A DNA stretch of 64,000 nt, taken from the NCBI GenBank assembly GCA_964035545.1, contig OZ037773.1, positions 615,751 to 679,750 on the forward strand. Reading direction: 5' to 3'. Below, piece after piece: positions 63,600 to 64,000 of the stretch. The notes beneath the pieces were generated by a model. That model had not been told where the DNA came from. It saw nothing but the letters and a program-made list of their open reading frames with translations, and did no database searches. The DNA is from Bugula neritina. Lineage: Eukaryota; Bryozoa; Gymnolaemata; Cheilostomatida; Bugulidae. A program made the position numbers and the translations under genes. Numbering within the stretch: the first letter of the stretch is position 1; each line of letters starts with the position of its first letter.

Positions 63600-64000
63600 G
63601 TGATACATACAAAAAATGACGCTTTTATATTTAATTACATTAATCTAAAATATAGTAATTTTTTAAATAAAGAACTCGAAATTGTACACTTACCTTTTAT
63701 TTTTGAACAAGCTTCTTATCCTGTTAAAATTGAAAGCTGTAATATTCTATTATGTCATTTTTTCAAGAAAATAAATGCATGGTGAAAGAAAATCTTTTTC
63801 TGGTTACCTAGTGAATATTATACGAGTGACAACAATGATATAACGAGGCTAACTAATCATAGATCAATCTTCTAGTACGTGAGATTCTGACCACGTAGTT
63901 AGTTGAAAGGTGTAATTTGTTCACTGTAAGCTAAATTTAATAGCTACCACCTGTCAACTTTACGGCTTACAATGCTCACATAGTTAACGAGATGCTAATT
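63600..64000 (-). repeat. Right terminal inverted repeat of the Maverick-like element
   Basis: Inverted copy of 47842-48160. It contains a second, partial copy of the protease C-terminus on the plus strand (KYSNFLNKELE, LPFIFEQASYPVKI near 63650-63730), a block of about 93 bases (near 63756-63848) absent on the left, and the outer sequence ending AACGAGATGCTAATT at the window edge. The true end probably lies beyond. Confidence 0.85.

Larger units (their letters stand above)
47842..64000 (-). mobile_element. Maverick/Polinton-like element with nested insertions
   Basis: Defined by long inverted repeats at both ends (47842-48160 and 63600 to at least 64000) and by a gene set typical of Maverick/Polinton-type virus-like elements: protease, capsid proteins, DDE integrase and packaging ATPase, all on the minus strand. 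Removing the solo LTR (51739-52077) and the Gypsy element (56352-63466) leaves about 8.7 kb. No family B DNA polymerase is present in what remains, so it is either a polymerase-less lineage or a deleted copy. The right terminus reaches the window edge, so the target duplication cannot be read. It lies about 275 bp downstream of gene E. Confidence 0.85.

Overview
This is a stretch of an AT-rich animal nuclear genome. It has spliced genes with GT-AG introns and consistent codon phases, long (TA)n microsatellites, tRNA-derived SINEs, Penelope-like elements (PLEs), a Ty3/Gypsy retrotransposon and a Maverick/Polinton-type virus-like element. The mixture suggests a marine invertebrate. A lophotrochozoan such as a bryozoan or mollusc is possible, but the sequence alone does not prove it.

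Positions 902-47567 hold a cluster of five paralogous genes, called A-E here. The order is A(+), B(+), C(-), D(+), E(+), with C and D divergent (head to head). I rebuilt each gene exon by exon from splice sites and matching phases. The shared plan is: exon 1 signal peptide; exons 2 and 3; a 559-bp exon 4 that is almost the same in all copies and looks weakly like NHL/beta-propeller blades; exon 5; a Cys-containing exon 6; then zero, one or two Thr-rich stalk exons; and in A, B, C and E a transmembrane exon with a very short tail. The products look like type I glycoproteins of about 420-590 residues. I do not recognise the family. Exons 3-5 are strikingly homogenised while exon 2, exon 6, the stalks, the tails and the introns diverge. 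D has no transmembrane exon and may be secreted, or may splice into E to give a two-ectodomain protein.

The introns and spacers of the cluster are full of repeats. They hold two SINEs, a LINE relic, several PLE relics that nearly always abut (TA)n arrays, a perfect 942-bp palindrome built from two PLE 3' ends, MITE-like elements, probable solo LTRs, and a 16-bp minisatellite that lies about 200 bp 3' of the stop codons of A, B and C.

Positions 47842 to the window end hold a Maverick/Polinton-like element whose long terminal inverted repeats are visible at 47842-48160 and 63600-64000. Its genes are on the minus strand. They are an adenain-like protease, a double-jelly-roll major capsid protein of the F54H12.2-like type, a small pVI-like protein, a probable minor capsid protein, a DDE integrase with a chromodomain-like end, two conserved proteins of unknown function, an FtsK/HerA-type packaging ATPase, and a spliced unknown gene. 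No DNA polymerase B is visible. The protease, capsid, integrase and ATPase genes carry stops and frameshifts, while the minor capsid protein and two unknown genes are intact. A solo LTR (51739-52077) splits the integrase, and a 7.1-kb Gypsy element (56352-63466, minus strand) is nested near the right end. The element is a dead, layered insertion.
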